In this document: one piece after another, positions 1 to 8,587 of the stretch
How the letters are laid out: every line of letters starts with the position of its first letter
Position numbering within the stretch: position 1 is the first letter of the stretch
Source of the DNA: Chloroflexota bacterium
Lineage (GTDB): Bacteria; Chloroflexota; Dehalococcoidia; SHYB01
DNA length: 39,204 nucleotides
Assembly: GCA_022572465.1 (NCBI GenBank)
Contig: JACZVV010000017.1
Coordinates: forward strand, 1 to 39,204
Direction of reading: 5' to 3'
The notes under the pieces: generated by a model
What the model saw: only the letters and a program-made list of their open reading frames with translations
Database searches by the model: none
What the model was told of the DNA's origin: nothing
Program-made: the position numbers and the translations under genes

Positions 1-17
1 GTAGCTCAGCCATGCGA

Positions 18-296
18 TTACCTGGAGACCCCCTCTCCGCTGGCGGAGACGGGGCCAGGGGGTGAGGTCTCCACGGCGACCTCGGTGATCGAGGGGTCCT
101 GAAGCGCCAGGGCCTCTTTCATCAGCTCACGCAGGTCCTGGGCGTCCAGCACACAGTCGGCGCACTCCTCGTTCGTCCCGGGGGAGTAGCGCACCTTGAG
201 GGTTGCGGCCTCGACGACCAGGAGCTCGATGACGCCGCCATCGGGCTCGACCATGCGGTTGAAGTGTTCCACGACCATGCGCGCGCCGGCTGACAT
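18..296 (-). CDS. NifU C-terminal-domain-like small protein
   Basis: Small protein of 92 residues resembling the Nfu/NifU C-terminal fold: a PDGG turn, a beta hairpin, then a CxxC pair (ECADC) followed by a helix. In that family the CxxC binds or delivers Fe-S clusters. It is the last gene of the minus-strand run and starts just after the stop of the DUF35 gene. I chose the ATG at 296, preceded by AGAGG, although that spacing is short. A GTG at 323 would add nine residues and overlap the upstream gene. The C-terminus (about residues 75-92) is encoded by a palindromic repeat, so the tail is probably not functional. Its role beside a CoA pathway is unknown. Confidence 0.6.
   Translation of the reverse strand: MSAGARMVVEHFNRMVEPDGGVIELLVVEAATLKVRYSPGTNEECADCVLDAQDLRELMKEALALQDPSITEVAVETSPPGPVSASGEGVSR
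24..72. repeat. Palindromic GC-rich repeat, family I, copy 1
   Basis: A 49-bp stretch bounded by the inverted ends GGAGACC and GGTCTCC, with an internal CTCTCCG/CGGAGA hairpin. It shares its CCCCCTCTCC...GGGGGTGAGG layout with copies at 4607, 6402 and 13581. It lies inside the 3' end of the NifU-like gene. Confidence 0.55.
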
Positions 297-301
297 CGCC
301 T

Positions 302-751
302 CTAGTCGTCCGCTCTGCGCCACTGGGGAAGCGTGATGTCCTCGGCCACGTCCTCGAACATCACCTGCACCGGCATGCCGATCTTCACGTCGCCGGGGTC
401 GACGTCCATGAGGCGGCCAACCATGTACACCTCGCCCTCGTCGAGCTTGATGACGCCCACGGGCAGGGGCACCTTATCGGCGAAGAACGGCAGGACGGGG
501 TGATGCGCGATGGTGTAGCTGTACACGGTGCCCTTGCCGCTCACCTTCGTCCACTCGAACTCCATGGAGTGGCACTCGGGGCAGGCGGGGCGGGGGTAGT
601 AGCGCAGCTCGCCGCAACCCGAGCACTTCTGGAGCCGCAGCTCGTGCGCCTTGCAGTACTCCCAGAACTTGTAGTTGTCCCACGAGGGCTGGGGCAGCGG
701 CAGGCCCGCGTAGGGGCTGAACCGAGTCTCGGGTTTGCCGGTTTGGGTCAT
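302..751 (-). CDS. Zn-ribbon OB-fold (DUF35) protein, thiolase partner
   Basis: 149-residue DUF35 protein. An N-terminal helix region (FW at 29-30) leads into a rubredoxin-like zinc ribbon with ligands C43, C46, C57 and C60, then an OB fold containing the family motif SGKGTVYSYT. Such proteins bind acyl-CoA and form obligate complexes with thiolase-fold enzymes; the steroid aldolase Ltp2-ChsH2(DUF35) is the known model. It starts one base after the stop of the thiolase-like gene at 753, so translation is very likely coupled. The ATG at 751 was chosen because upstream in-frame sequence is low-complexity antisense-like material. Predicted role: partner subunit of one or both adjacent thiolase-fold proteins. 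Confidence 0.88.
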   Translation of the reverse strand: MTQTGKPETRFSPYAGLPLPQPSWDNYKFWEYCKAHELRLQKCSGCGELRYYPRPACPECHSMEFEWTKVSGKGTVYSYTIAHHPVLPFFADKVPLPVGVIKLDEGEVYMVGRLMDVDPGDVKIGMPVQVMFEDVAEDITLPQWRRADD

Positions 752-752
752 G

Positions 753-1949
753 CTAGTTGCTCCGTAGGATGAATGCGCCGCATGGGTCGGTGAGGGCCTC
801 GATGACGACGACGGCCCTGGCGTCGGGCACCTGCGACGTGGAGACGCCGCGAATCTGACGGACGGCCTCGATGACGTTGTTGAACCCGTGGATGAAGGCC
901 TCGGAATGCTGGCCCCCATGGGTGTTGAGCGGCAGACGGCCGTCGGGGGCGATCAGCGCCCCTCCTTCCGTGAAGGCGCCGCCTTCGCCACGGCCGCAGA
1001 AGCCCAGATCCTCGATGGAGAGGATGGCGAAGGAGGTGAAGTGGTCGTAGACCATCAGCGCCGAGATATCGTCGTGCTTGAAGTCGGACTGGGCAAAGAG
1101 CCGTTTGCCGAGGTTCGCGCCCGTCACCTCCCGGTTCCACCGCTTCGAGTGCCACCACTCGGTGAGCTGGTAGTGGGCCGGCTGGTTGCTCTGGGTGAAG
1201 GCGTGGAACACGGCGGGGGGATGGGGCGCGCTCTTGGCGTAGTCCATCGTGGAGACCACCACGGCGCAGGCGCCATCCGTCTCGATGCAGCAATCGAGGA
1301 GCCGCAGCGGGTCGGATATCATCCGGGAGCTGTTGTGGTCCTCGAGGGTCATTGGAGCGCGCATGACGGCGTTGGGATTGCGCGAGCCGTGGGTGCGCAG
1401 GGCCACCGCCACGTTGCCCAGGTGGTCCTCGGTCCAGCCGTAGTCGTGCATGTAACGCCGCGTGATGGTGGCGGCCTCCTGCACCGGGCTCTGTAGCCCG
1501 AATGGAACGTGGTACTGCCAGCCCGTTGGAAGCCGAGGCTCCACCTTCTCCCAGGGCCGGCCACCCTCGTTCATGCCCGGGCCGAATATGGACTTCCGCC
1601 CGCGCGCCCTCGCCCGGAACGCCACCAGGTGATTGCAGTGGCCCGAGGCGACGCCCAGCGCTCCGTGGGCCAGAGTGGAGGCGTACCCGCCACCACCGTG
1701 GGGCTGGGAGACGTAGTAGCTCATGTTGCCCAGCCCGAGAAGCTGGTGCATGTAGTTGTTGAACCCCTCGTGCTGGAGGTTGTAGGTGGAGAGGCCGTCG
1801 ATCTCCTCGGGCTTGAGACCGGCGTCGTCGATGGCCTTGAAGATGGCCTCGGCCGCCATGTCCCACTCCGAGCGATCGAGTCCACGGGAGTACTCGGTCT
1901 GGCCGATGCCGGTGATGGCCGCCCTGTCCTGCCACCAGAGTTTGGTCAT
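753..1949 (-). CDS. Thiolase-fold protein (Ltp2/SCP-x-like), lacks catalytic Cys
   Basis: 398-residue member of the thiolase/lipid-transfer-protein family: N-terminal AITGIGQTEYSRG, and a C-terminal HGG motif at about H344 in NTHGGQHSEA. In biosynthetic and degradative thiolases a nucleophilic Cys sits after the QxxC position; here the segment reads SQPHGGGGYA (H84), with no Cys. This matches Ltp2-type retro-aldolases rather than thiolytic enzymes, and the DUF35 gene directly downstream fits that pairing. A close paralogue lies four bases upstream. Probable role: carbon-carbon cleavage or formation on an acyl-CoA in a side-chain degradation pathway. The substrate cannot be told from sequence. 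Confidence 0.85.
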   Translation of the reverse strand: MTKLWWQDRAAITGIGQTEYSRGLDRSEWDMAAEAIFKAIDDAGLKPEEIDGLSTYNLQHEGFNNYMHQLLGLGNMSYYVSQPHGGGGYASTLAHGALGVASGHCNHLVAFRARARGRKSIFGPGMNEGGRPWEKVEPRLPTGWQYHVPFGLQSPVQEAATITRRYMHDYGWTEDHLGNVAVALRTHGSRNPNAVMRAPMTLEDHNSSRMISDPLRLLDCCIETDGACAVVVSTMDYAKSAPHPPAVFHAFTQSNQPAHYQLTEWWHSKRWNREVTGANLGKRLFAQSDFKHDDISALMVYDHFTSFAILSIEDLGFCGRGEGGAFTEGGALIAPDGRLPLNTHGGQHSEAFIHGFNNVIEAVRQIRGVSTSQVPDARAVVVIEALTDPCGAFILRSN

Positions 1950-1953
1950 AGGG

Positions 1954-3144
1954 CTAGTCCCCTCGAAGAATGAACGCGCCGGTGGGATCGCTGCTGGCCG
2001 CGGAGACGGCGACGGCCCTGGCGCCGGGGACCTGGGTGGTCGACGTGCCTCGTATCTGCCGCACGGCCTCGGGTACGTTGTTGAAGCCGTGGATGAAGGC
2101 CTCCGAGAGCTGGCCGCCGTGCGTGTTCACCGGAAGGCGTCCGCCGGGACCCTCCAGCGCGCCGTTCTCGGAGAACGCGCCGCCTTCGCCGCGCCCGCAG
2201 AAGCCGAGGTCTTCGAGGGCGAGGAGCACCATCGGCGTGAAGTGGTCGTAGAGCATCACCGCGTCGATGTCGTCGGGCTTGAACTCCGAGCGCTCGAACA
2301 GCCGGCGGCCCAGCTCCAGCGCCATCTCGTCCCGATTGAATCGCCACCATTCCGTCAGGTGGTAGTGGGCCGGTTGGGTGTGCTGGGCCATGGTGTGGAT
2401 CACGGCAAGCGGTTGGCGAAGGCTGCGGGCCGCCTCGACGCTCGAGACCACCACCGCGACGGCCCCGTCGGTCTCGATGCAGCAGTCCAACAGGCGTATG
2501 GGGTCGGCGATCATCCTGGACTCGTGATGCTCGTGCATGCTGATGGGGCCGCGTCTCCCCATCACCGAGAGGGGGTTCCGGACGGCGTGATTGCGGATGG
2601 CGATGGCGACGTTGGAGAAGTGCTCCTCGGTGATGCCGTAGTCGTGCATGTAGCGTTGGGCGATGGCCGCCATCTCCTGGACGGGGCTCATCAAGCCGAA
2701 GGGGCGAAAGTACTGCATCGTGCCGGGGATGCGAGCCTCCACCTTCTCCCACGGCCGCCCGCCCTGGTCGCCGCCGGGGCCGAAGACCGACTTGCGCCCC
2801 CGCGCCCTGGAACGAAACGCGATGACATGGTTGCAGAGGCCGGTGGCGACGCCCATGGCCGCGGAGATGATGACGGCGGCATACGACCCGCCTCCGTGGG
2901 GTTGGTCGGCGTAATAGGTGATCTCGCCCAGGCCGACGGTGGCATGGATCCAGTTCTCCCACTCGTCCTGCATGTGGTAGCGGGACATGCCGTCGATGTC
3001 TTCAGGCTTGAGGCCGGCGTCGTCGATGGCCTTGAAGATCGCTTCGGCGGCCATGTCCATCACGCTGCGGTTGAGGCCCTGGGAAAACTCGGTCTGACCG
3101 ATGCCGGTGATGGCGGCCTTGTCCTGGATGAGGCTCTTGCGCAT
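1954..3144 (-). CDS. Thiolase-fold protein, paralogue of the gene at 753
   Basis: 396-residue paralogue of the downstream gene, sharing the AITGIGQTE N-terminus, the DMAAEAIFKAIDDAGLKPE segment, GFCGRGEGGAF, and a C-terminal HGG (H342). It also lacks the nucleophilic Cys: the site reads DQPHGGGSYA (H83). The ATG at 3144 is the conserved start; a longer open frame upstream is non-homologous. The four-base gap to the next gene suggests a tandem duplication cotranscribed with one DUF35 gene. The two copies may form a heteromer or have different substrates. As with its paralogue, Ltp2-like aldolase activity is an inference from the altered active site and the DUF35 neighbour. Confidence 0.85.
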   Translation of the reverse strand: MRKSLIQDKAAITGIGQTEFSQGLNRSVMDMAAEAIFKAIDDAGLKPEDIDGMSRYHMQDEWENWIHATVGLGEITYYADQPHGGGSYAAVIISAAMGVATGLCNHVIAFRSRARGRKSVFGPGGDQGGRPWEKVEARIPGTMQYFRPFGLMSPVQEMAAIAQRYMHDYGITEEHFSNVAIAIRNHAVRNPLSVMGRRGPISMHEHHESRMIADPIRLLDCCIETDGAVAVVVSSVEAARSLRQPLAVIHTMAQHTQPAHYHLTEWWRFNRDEMALELGRRLFERSEFKPDDIDAVMLYDHFTPMVLLALEDLGFCGRGEGGAFSENGALEGPGGRLPVNTHGGQLSEAFIHGFNNVPEAVRQIRGTSTTQVPGARAVAVSAASSDPTGAFILRGD

Positions 3145-3226
3145 GTCGGTGGCTCTTTCGGGGCGCTGGTTCCAGACGCGCGCGTCGCTACTCGGCGATC
3201 GGCCGCGCATCGGATGCGCCTTTTCC

Positions 3227-3268
3227 TGGCGGGTACGACCCGGCGGGCACGATCCGGCGGGTACGGCA
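3227..3268. repeat. Three 14-bp tandem repeats
   Basis: Three imperfect copies of CGGCGGGTACGAYC lie end to end directly after the stop of the CoA-transferase gene at 3269. They fill part of the 124-bp gap before the thiolase-like gene. No function is evident; replication slippage is the simplest origin. Confidence 0.6.
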
Positions 3269-4471
3269 CTAGAGGACGGACTTGTCCCGGTACTGCTCGA
3301 TCTGGTCCCAGGAGTAGCCGAACTCTTGAAGAATCTCCTCGGTGTGGGCGCCGAACTCGGGGGCCGCCGTGCGCGCATAGGGTTGCGTCTCGCTCATCTT
3401 GATGGGCACGCCCACCTCTTTGAGCGTGCCGTGGACGGGGTGCTCCAGCTCGACGAGGTAGTTGTTGGCGATCACCTGAGGATCGTTGGGTATGTCCTCG
3501 TAGGTCTGGACCGGGCCGATGTTGACGCCCCGAGGTTTGAGCTCTTTCACCCACTCGTCCCGGGTCCGCGTGGCGAAGATCTCGTCCAGCTTGTCGATCA
3601 GCGGACGATAATTCTGGTAGCGGGTAGCGTGATCGGTGAACCGTGGGTCGTCCATCAGCTCGGGCGCGTCGAGGCCTGCGACCAGCTGAGGCCAATAGCG
3701 GTCCGATTGAATGCAGCCCAAAGCGATCCATTTTTCGTCGCCGCATCGATAGATGCTGAACAAGGGGTTCGTCGCGCTCTTACGGTCGCCCATCGCCCGA
3801 ACGGAGCCGTTCAGGAGGAAGCCGTTGAGCGCCAGGGCCTGAATGATGAGCTGGCCGCCGAGCTGGGAGACCTGGACATGCTGACCGACGCCGAAGCGCT
3901 CCCGAGCGACGACGGCGGACATCACGGCGTAGGCGAGGATTATCGCGCCGGTCTGGTCGGCCATCCCGCCGGCCACACGGTACCTGACCTCGGGGTCCGC
4001 CAGGGAGGTCATCCACATGAAGCCGCCGCGGGCCTGGCCCAAGATGTCGAAGATGCCGTCGCGGGCGTCGGGACCCTCGTCGCCCAGGCCGGAGGAGGAG
4101 GCGTAGATAATCTTGGGGTTGATCTCCTTGATCGCCTCGTAACCGATGCCAAGTCTGTCCACGACGCCGACCCGGAAGTTCTGCGTGATGACGTCGGCCT
4201 TTTTCGCCATCGTCATGAAGATCTCGCGCCCCTCGGTGCACTTGAGGTTCAGCGTCATGCTGCGCTTGTTCCGGTTCATCGTCTCGAAGTAGGAGTTGAT
4301 CGCCGCCGGGGACGGCCCCAACATCCCCACGTTGCGGCCCGGGTCGCCATCGATGGGGTTCTCGATCTTGATGACGTTGGCCCCCATGTCCGAGAGCATC
4401 ACCGTGCCCCAGGGCCCGTTCTGCCAGATCGTCAGGTCGAGAATCGTGATTCCGTCTAGGGGTGATCGCAT
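3269..4471 (-). CDS. CaiB/BaiF family III CoA-transferase
   Basis: 400-residue family III CoA-transferase, of normal length. It opens with PLDGITILDLT, has the GPDARDG and RVGVVDRLG segments, and carries the expected catalytic Asp at about D172 in GGMADQTGA, which forms the mixed anhydride with the acid. The reaction moves CoA from an acyl-CoA donor to a carboxylic acid. It is unusually similar to the CoA-transferase at 17133-18335 (same N-terminus and same GGxADQxGA), so the two are recent paralogues. It sits between a VOC protein and the thiolase-fold genes, consistent with activating or recycling an acid of the same pathway. Substrate unknown. Confidence 0.9.
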   Translation of the reverse strand: MRSPLDGITILDLTIWQNGPWGTVMLSDMGANVIKIENPIDGDPGRNVGMLGPSPAAINSYFETMNRNKRSMTLNLKCTEGREIFMTMAKKADVITQNFRVGVVDRLGIGYEAIKEINPKIIYASSSGLGDEGPDARDGIFDILGQARGGFMWMTSLADPEVRYRVAGGMADQTGAIILAYAVMSAVVARERFGVGQHVQVSQLGGQLIIQALALNGFLLNGSVRAMGDRKSATNPLFSIYRCGDEKWIALGCIQSDRYWPQLVAGLDAPELMDDPRFTDHATRYQNYRPLIDKLDEIFATRTRDEWVKELKPRGVNIGPVQTYEDIPNDPQVIANNYLVELEHPVHGTLKEVGVPIKMSETQPYARTAAPEFGAHTEEILQEFGYSWDQIEQYRDKSVL

Positions 4472-4606
4472 GCGTGCTCCCTTCGCAGCCCCCGCACGGG
4501 CTTCGGCTATCCTGGGTCGCTAGCCCCGTTCAGCACGTCGTCGCTACTCTATCGCCAGGCCCGGCGACTGTCAACGAATTGCGGCGACTCTAGAAGCTAC
4601 TCCAAA

Positions 4607-4633
4607 ATCCCCTCGCCCTTCGAGGGAGAGGGT
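4607..4633. repeat. Palindromic GC-rich repeat, family I, copy 2
   Basis: Short copy in the 198-bp gap between the VOC gene and the CoA-transferase. It reads TCCCCTCGCCCTTCGAGGG followed by AGAGGG and can form a CCCT/AGGG hairpin around TTCG. It matches the copy at 6402 closely. Confidence 0.6.
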
Positions 4634-4669
4634 GCTCCCAATCTAGCGATCCTATTCTTGGAATAGCCT

Positions 4670-5104
4670 CTATGACGCCGGCGCGCCGATGAACTCGACG
4701 AGGACGCCGTCGGGGTCGGCGACGTAGAAGCTGCGGGAGCGGCCGCCGGGGAGGTTGACCACCGGCGACACGAAGCCTCCGCCGCTGCGAGCCTCGACCC
4801 GCGCGTGTTGCCCATCGAAGTCGTCGACGTTGAAGCAGAGGTGGGCGTTGCCCACGTGCTTGTGAGCAAGGGCCAGGGTATCGCCGCCGGCGGCCAGGTA
4901 CTCGACGAGCTGGAGCGTCAGGCCGCCGAGCGTCAGATGGACCACGCGGAAGCGGGCGCCCTGGTTGTTTGTGAGCCGGTCGAACCAGTCGCCGCCGATG
5001 CTGTCGTTGCGGCTGGCCTCCTCCATTCCCACGACGTCTCGATAGAAAGCCGCCGACCTGTCCAGGTCCGAAACCGTGAGGCCAACGTGGTTGTGGGTGG
5101 TCAT
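4670..5104 (-). CDS. VOC-family (glyoxalase/bleomycin-resistance fold) protein
   Basis: 144-residue single-chain vicinal-oxygen-chelate protein with two beta-alpha-beta-beta-beta modules. Likely metal ligands are His7 (HVGLTV), a Glu in QLVEY, a His in NAHLCF and a Glu in VLVEFIG, the classical 2-His-2-Glu set. Known members include methylmalonyl-CoA epimerase, glyoxalase I and extradiol dioxygenases. Placement between two CoA-transferase genes makes a CoA-ester epimerase or isomerase plausible, but nothing fixes the reaction. The gap to the upstream CoA-transferase stop is 54 bp, so cotranscription is likely. Confidence 0.85.
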   Translation of the reverse strand: MTTHNHVGLTVSDLDRSAAFYRDVVGMEEASRNDSIGGDWFDRLTNNQGARFRVVHLTLGGLTLQLVEYLAAGGDTLALAHKHVGNAHLCFNVDDFDGQHARVEARSGGGFVSPVVNLPGGRSRSFYVADPDGVLVEFIGAPAS

Positions 5105-5158
5105 GGTGCGCCTTTCTTTGCAGTCGCCGCCATCGTAAGGTGCGACGCGTCGCCGACC

Positions 5159-6382
5159 TTAGCCCGTCCGGACCTCGGTCTCGATAATGCCTCGCTCCTG
5201 CAGGCCCGCGATCTCACCAGGCGACAGGTTCAGCACCTCGCCGTAGACGAAGTCGTTGTCCTCGCCGACGGTCGGCGTCGCCTTGCGCGCCTTGATCGGC
5301 GTCTTCGAGAGCTGGGCCGGAAAGCCGAAGTAGGGGTGCGGGCCTCCGTTGACGGGCCGGTCGATGCGCTGGAAGAAGTCCCGCGCCTGGAGGTGCGGGT
5401 CGTCCAAGATGCTGGCCGAGGTGGCGGCGGCCCCGGCGGGGACGCCCCTGGCCTGGAGCGCCTGCATCACTTCGACGTTGGTGTGCAGGCCCGTCCAGGC
5501 CGAAATAGGCGCCCGCAAGGCCTCCTCGTTCTCCCAGCGGCTCAAGGCGTCGGCGAAGCGCGAGTCCTCGGCCAGCTCCGGCGACTCCATGGCCTGGCAC
5601 AAGGCCAGGAACTGCGCGTCGTCCTGGACGGCGATCGCGACCCACTCGTCGTCGCCCCGGCAGGGGAAGGCCCCGTGCGGGGCCCAGGCCAGGTGCTTGT
5701 TGGCGTTGCGCTCCCGCACCCGCTGATTCATGGTGTAGTCCATGACCGCGTGAGCGTTCAGGGAAGTCACGCCCTCCGTGGTCGACAGGTCGATATACTG
5801 GCCGCGGCCCGTGCGGCGACGGTGCAGCAGCGCGATGAGCAGAGCGATAGCGGCGAAGGTCCCGCCGATGGGGTCGGCCATCGCGGCGTGGGTGATGGGC
5901 ACGGTATCGGGGTAGCCGCTCATATAGGTGATGCCGGAGACCTCTTCGAACTGGGGACCGAAGCCGACGTGATACTCCCACGGGCCGCCGTGGCCGAACC
6001 CCGGCATCGAGAGCAAGATCGCCGTCGGGTTGGCGCGGCGCACGAAGTCGTAGTCGATCCCCAGGTTCTCGACCACGCGGGTGCTGAAGTTTTCGGCCAC
6101 CACGTCGCTGATGCTGATGAGGCGCTGCAGCAGGGCGATGCCTTCGGGCGTGGAGAGGTCCAGGGTGATGCCCAGCTTGTTGACGTTGGTGCCGTTGAAG
6201 ATAGGGGCCCATTCCCAAAAGTCGTCGTGGCCGCTGCCCTGGAACCGGACGCTGTCGCCGCGTCCCGCCGGCTCGATCTTGATGACCTGCGCGCCCATGT
6301 GGGCCAGGAACTGGGTGGCGAAGGGACCCGCCCAGAACATCGTCAGGTCGGTCACGCGAACGCCGTCAAGTGGCAGAGCCAT
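5159..6382 (-). CDS. CaiB/BaiF family III CoA-transferase
   Basis: 407-residue family III CoA-transferase. It begins PLDGVRVTDLT, shows AQVIKIEP and a GRGQYIDLS segment, and keeps the catalytic Asp at about D170 (HAAMADPIGG). It differs clearly from the pair at 3269 and 17133, so it probably handles another acid. The 121-bp gap to the upstream CoA-transferase is filled by palindromic repeat copy 3. The conserved ATG at 6382 matches the family start. Confidence 0.9.
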   Translation of the reverse strand: MALPLDGVRVTDLTMFWAGPFATQFLAHMGAQVIKIEPAGRGDSVRFQGSGHDDFWEWAPIFNGTNVNKLGITLDLSTPEGIALLQRLISISDVVAENFSTRVVENLGIDYDFVRRANPTAILLSMPGFGHGGPWEYHVGFGPQFEEVSGITYMSGYPDTVPITHAAMADPIGGTFAAIALLIALLHRRRTGRGQYIDLSTTEGVTSLNAHAVMDYTMNQRVRERNANKHLAWAPHGAFPCRGDDEWVAIAVQDDAQFLALCQAMESPELAEDSRFADALSRWENEEALRAPISAWTGLHTNVEVMQALQARGVPAGAAATSASILDDPHLQARDFFQRIDRPVNGGPHPYFGFPAQLSKTPIKARKATPTVGEDNDFVYGEVLNLSPGEIAGLQERGIIETEVRTG

Positions 6383-6401
6383 GCTTTCTCCTCGATCTCC
6401 A

Positions 6402-6488
6402 TAATCCCCTCGCCCTTCGAGGGAGAGGGTTAGGTCCGACTCCCGTCCCGATGCGGCATCGGGATGAGATTCGGAGGTGAGGGTGATC
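6402..6488. repeat. Palindromic GC-rich repeat, family I, copy 3
   Basis: Longer copy between two CoA-transferase genes. It has a TCCCCTCGCCCTTCGAGGG arm as in copy 2, then a second hairpin TCCCGATGCGGCATCGGGA, then GAGGTGAGGGTGA. The whole unit resembles dispersed non-coding palindromes of unknown function seen in many GC-rich genomes. Confidence 0.6.
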
Positions 6489-6503
6489 CCTATAAAGATG
6501 CCA

Positions 6504-7694
6504 TTACATGACGCCTTGCTCCGATAGGATGACCAGCTCGCCTTTGGAGAACCCCAGGCGGTTGCAGTAGACGAGCTGGTTGTGCTGGCCCAGCGACGGC
6601 GCCGGGCTGTCCAGACGCCAGGGCGTGCCCTCCAGGTTGAACGGTCGCCCGGGCCCGGTGACCGCGCCGCTGGCTGCGTTGCCCAGGTCCGTCAAGAAAC
6701 CTCGCGCCTTGAACTGTGGATTGTTCACCACGTCCTCGGCGTTGGCTACCTTGACGATGGGGATGCGCAGCTCCTGTCCCCGCTCCACGATGTCGTCGGC
6801 CAGGCGGTCCCGGAACCACGGCGTCAGCAGCTCCATGGCCTCGCCGGCGTGCTGAAACCGCGCCATCGGCGTGGCGAACCGCTCGTCGTCCTGAAGCTCC
6901 GGCATCTCCAGCAGCACCGTCAGGAACTCCCACTGGTGTTGCAGCATCGTGTAGAAGCCGATGTAGCCGTCCTTGCATGGGACGATGGTGATGGGGAAAC
7001 GGTTCCCCTGGCGGCTGTTGACCACGCCGCTGTAGGAGTAGCCCAGGGGGGTGGAGGGCAGCACGGTCATCAGCGATTCCAGCACCGAGAGGTCCACGCT
7101 CTGTGCGCCCCCGTTCTCGCGCCCGTAGAGAGCGCCCAGGGTGGCGCCGGCGGCGTTGAGCCCGGCGACGAACTCGCTGATATCGTCGCCGATGCGGATC
7201 GGCTCGCGGCCGGGAAGCCCCGTGCCGAAGAGCAAGCTGCCCAGCGCCCAGTGGACGATGTCGGCGCCGTGGAGGTCGCGGTAGGGGCCGTACTGGCCGA
7301 AGTCGGTCACCGACGTCACCACCAGGTTCGGGTTCAGCTTTTGCAGCCCGTCGGGCGGCAGGCCCCAGGAAGCGAGGACTCCCGGCCGCATCGTCTCCAC
7401 CAGCACGTCGGCGTCCCGCAGCAGCTCTTTCAGGATGGCCGCGCCGGTGGCCGTGTCGGCGTTGAGCGTGACGCTCTTTTTGTTGGTGTTGAGGAACAGA
7501 TACAGCCCGCCGCCGTCGACGTCGAACCGGTCGTCCGTGTAGGGTCCCGCCCGGCGCGCCGGATCGCCGCCGACGGGCCGCTCGACCTTGACCACGTCCG
7601 CGCCGAAGTCGGCCAGGAACTTGGCGCAGTAGCTCCCCGCGATGCGGTCGCTGAGCTCGACGACCCGCAGATGCTCCAGGGCTCGGTCGGTCAT
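6504..7694 (-). CDS. CaiB/BaiF family III CoA-transferase, catalytic Asp replaced by Glu
   Basis: 396-residue CaiB/BaiF protein (HLRVVELSDRIAGSYCAKFLA at the N-terminus; ADVVKVERP). At the position where the other three copies in this window have the catalytic Asp, this one reads DDISEFVAGLNAAG, giving Glu at about residue 174. Some CaiB/BaiF subgroups carry Glu here, so activity cannot be excluded, but the reaction may be altered. It follows the enoyl-CoA hydratase gene by 42 bp and is probably second in the operon. Confidence 0.87.
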   Translation of the reverse strand: MTDRALEHLRVVELSDRIAGSYCAKFLADFGADVVKVERPVGGDPARRAGPYTDDRFDVDGGGLYLFLNTNKKSVTLNADTATGAAILKELLRDADVLVETMRPGVLASWGLPPDGLQKLNPNLVVTSVTDFGQYGPYRDLHGADIVHWALGSLLFGTGLPGREPIRIGDDISEFVAGLNAAGATLGALYGRENGGAQSVDLSVLESLMTVLPSTPLGYSYSGVVNSRQGNRFPITIVPCKDGYIGFYTMLQHQWEFLTVLLEMPELQDDERFATPMARFQHAGEAMELLTPWFRDRLADDIVERGQELRIPIVKVANAEDVVNNPQFKARGFLTDLGNAASGAVTGPGRPFNLEGTPWRLDSPAPSLGQHNQLVYCNRLGFSKGELVILSEQGVM

Positions 7695-7736
7695 CGGCGA
7701 CTCACCTCGGCGCCGGTTACGGCGTCGGCTCGATGG

Positions 7737-8531
7737 CTAGCGGCCCTTGAAGTTCGCACTGCGCTTCTCAGCGAACGCTTTCAGGCCTTCCTTGGCGTCG
7801 TCGCTCTCGAAACATACACGGGAGTGCTGCGACTCGATGTGGTACGCCAGCTCGGTCGGCACCCCCTGCGTCATCAGGACCGAGCGCTTGATCGCCTGGA
7901 GCGACAGGGGGCCGTTGGCCTTGAGCCGCTGGGCGTAGTCCATCGCGACCGGCATCAGGTCCGCCAGAGGCACCACCTTGTTGACCAGACCGGCGTTCAG
8001 GGCCTCCTGGGCCGTGACGCGGCCACCGTTGCCGCCCACCAGCAGCAGCTCCATGGCCATGCAGTAGGGGATCTGGCGCGGCAGGCGCACCGTCGTTCCG
8101 CCGCCGGGGAACAGGCCCCAACGGACCTCGGCGACGGCGAAGGTCGCGTGCTCGGCGGCGACTCGGATGTCGGTGCCGCACAGCAGCTCCATGCCGCCGG
8201 CGATGCAGTAGCCGTTGACCGCGGCGATGACCGGCTTGTAGAGGTCGAAGCCCCGCAGCATTCCCGGCACCACGGTGTCCCACTTGGCTCGGTACGTCCC
8301 TTCCGTCGCCTGCGGAATGTAGGTCTTCAGGTTCCCGCCGGAGCTGAACGACTTGTCGCCGGCGCCGGTGACGATGGCCACGATAACCGCGGGGTCGTCG
8401 CGAACGTCGATCCACGCGTTGGTCAAGCCCTCCATCACCTCGGCGTCCATCGCGTTGAGGCTCTCGGGCCGGTTGATGGTGACGGTGGCGATCCCGTCCT
8501 TCTTCTCGTACAGAACGGCTGGTTCAGACAA
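7737..8531 (-). CDS. Enoyl-CoA hydratase/isomerase (crotonase fold)
   Basis: 264-residue crotonase-family protein of standard length. Oxyanion-hole segments are SFSSGGNLK and AVNGYCIAGGMELL. Both acidic residues used by enoyl-CoA hydratases are present: the Glu in GGMEL and the Glu in AEVRWGLFPGGG. This supports hydration of a trans-2-enoyl-CoA, although isomerase or hydrolase activities occur in the family. It is the first gene of the long minus-strand run, about 55 bases downstream of a recognisable promoter at 8588-8617. Confidence 0.9.
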   Translation of the reverse strand: MSEPAVLYEKKDGIATVTINRPESLNAMDAEVMEGLTNAWIDVRDDPAVIVAIVTGAGDKSFSSGGNLKTYIPQATEGTYRAKWDTVVPGMLRGFDLYKPVIAAVNGYCIAGGMELLCGTDIRVAAEHATFAVAEVRWGLFPGGGTTVRLPRQIPYCMAMELLLVGGNGGRVTAQEALNAGLVNKVVPLADLMPVAMDYAQRLKANGPLSLQAIKRSVLMTQGVPTELAYHIESQHSRVCFESDDAKEGLKAFAEKRSANFKGR

Positions 8532-8587
8532 GGTCTTCTCCTCGTTCCGGAGGGTTCCGGCGTTGGGCGGCTCCGGTGACAGCGGCC

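Noticed and set aside
1-16. GTAGCTCAGC at the window start, resembling a tRNA D arm
   Set aside because: The following bases do not continue a D loop and too little sequence is present to support a tRNA.
1786-3402. Long open frame on the plus strand
   Set aside because: It is antisense to the thiolase-like genes, whose conserved motifs read on the minus strand. Long antisense frames are expected at this GC content.
6582-8579. 665-codon open frame on the plus strand
   Set aside because: It covers the CoA-transferase and enoyl-CoA hydratase genes in antisense; no motif, and a low-complexity His/Arg/Val-rich composition.
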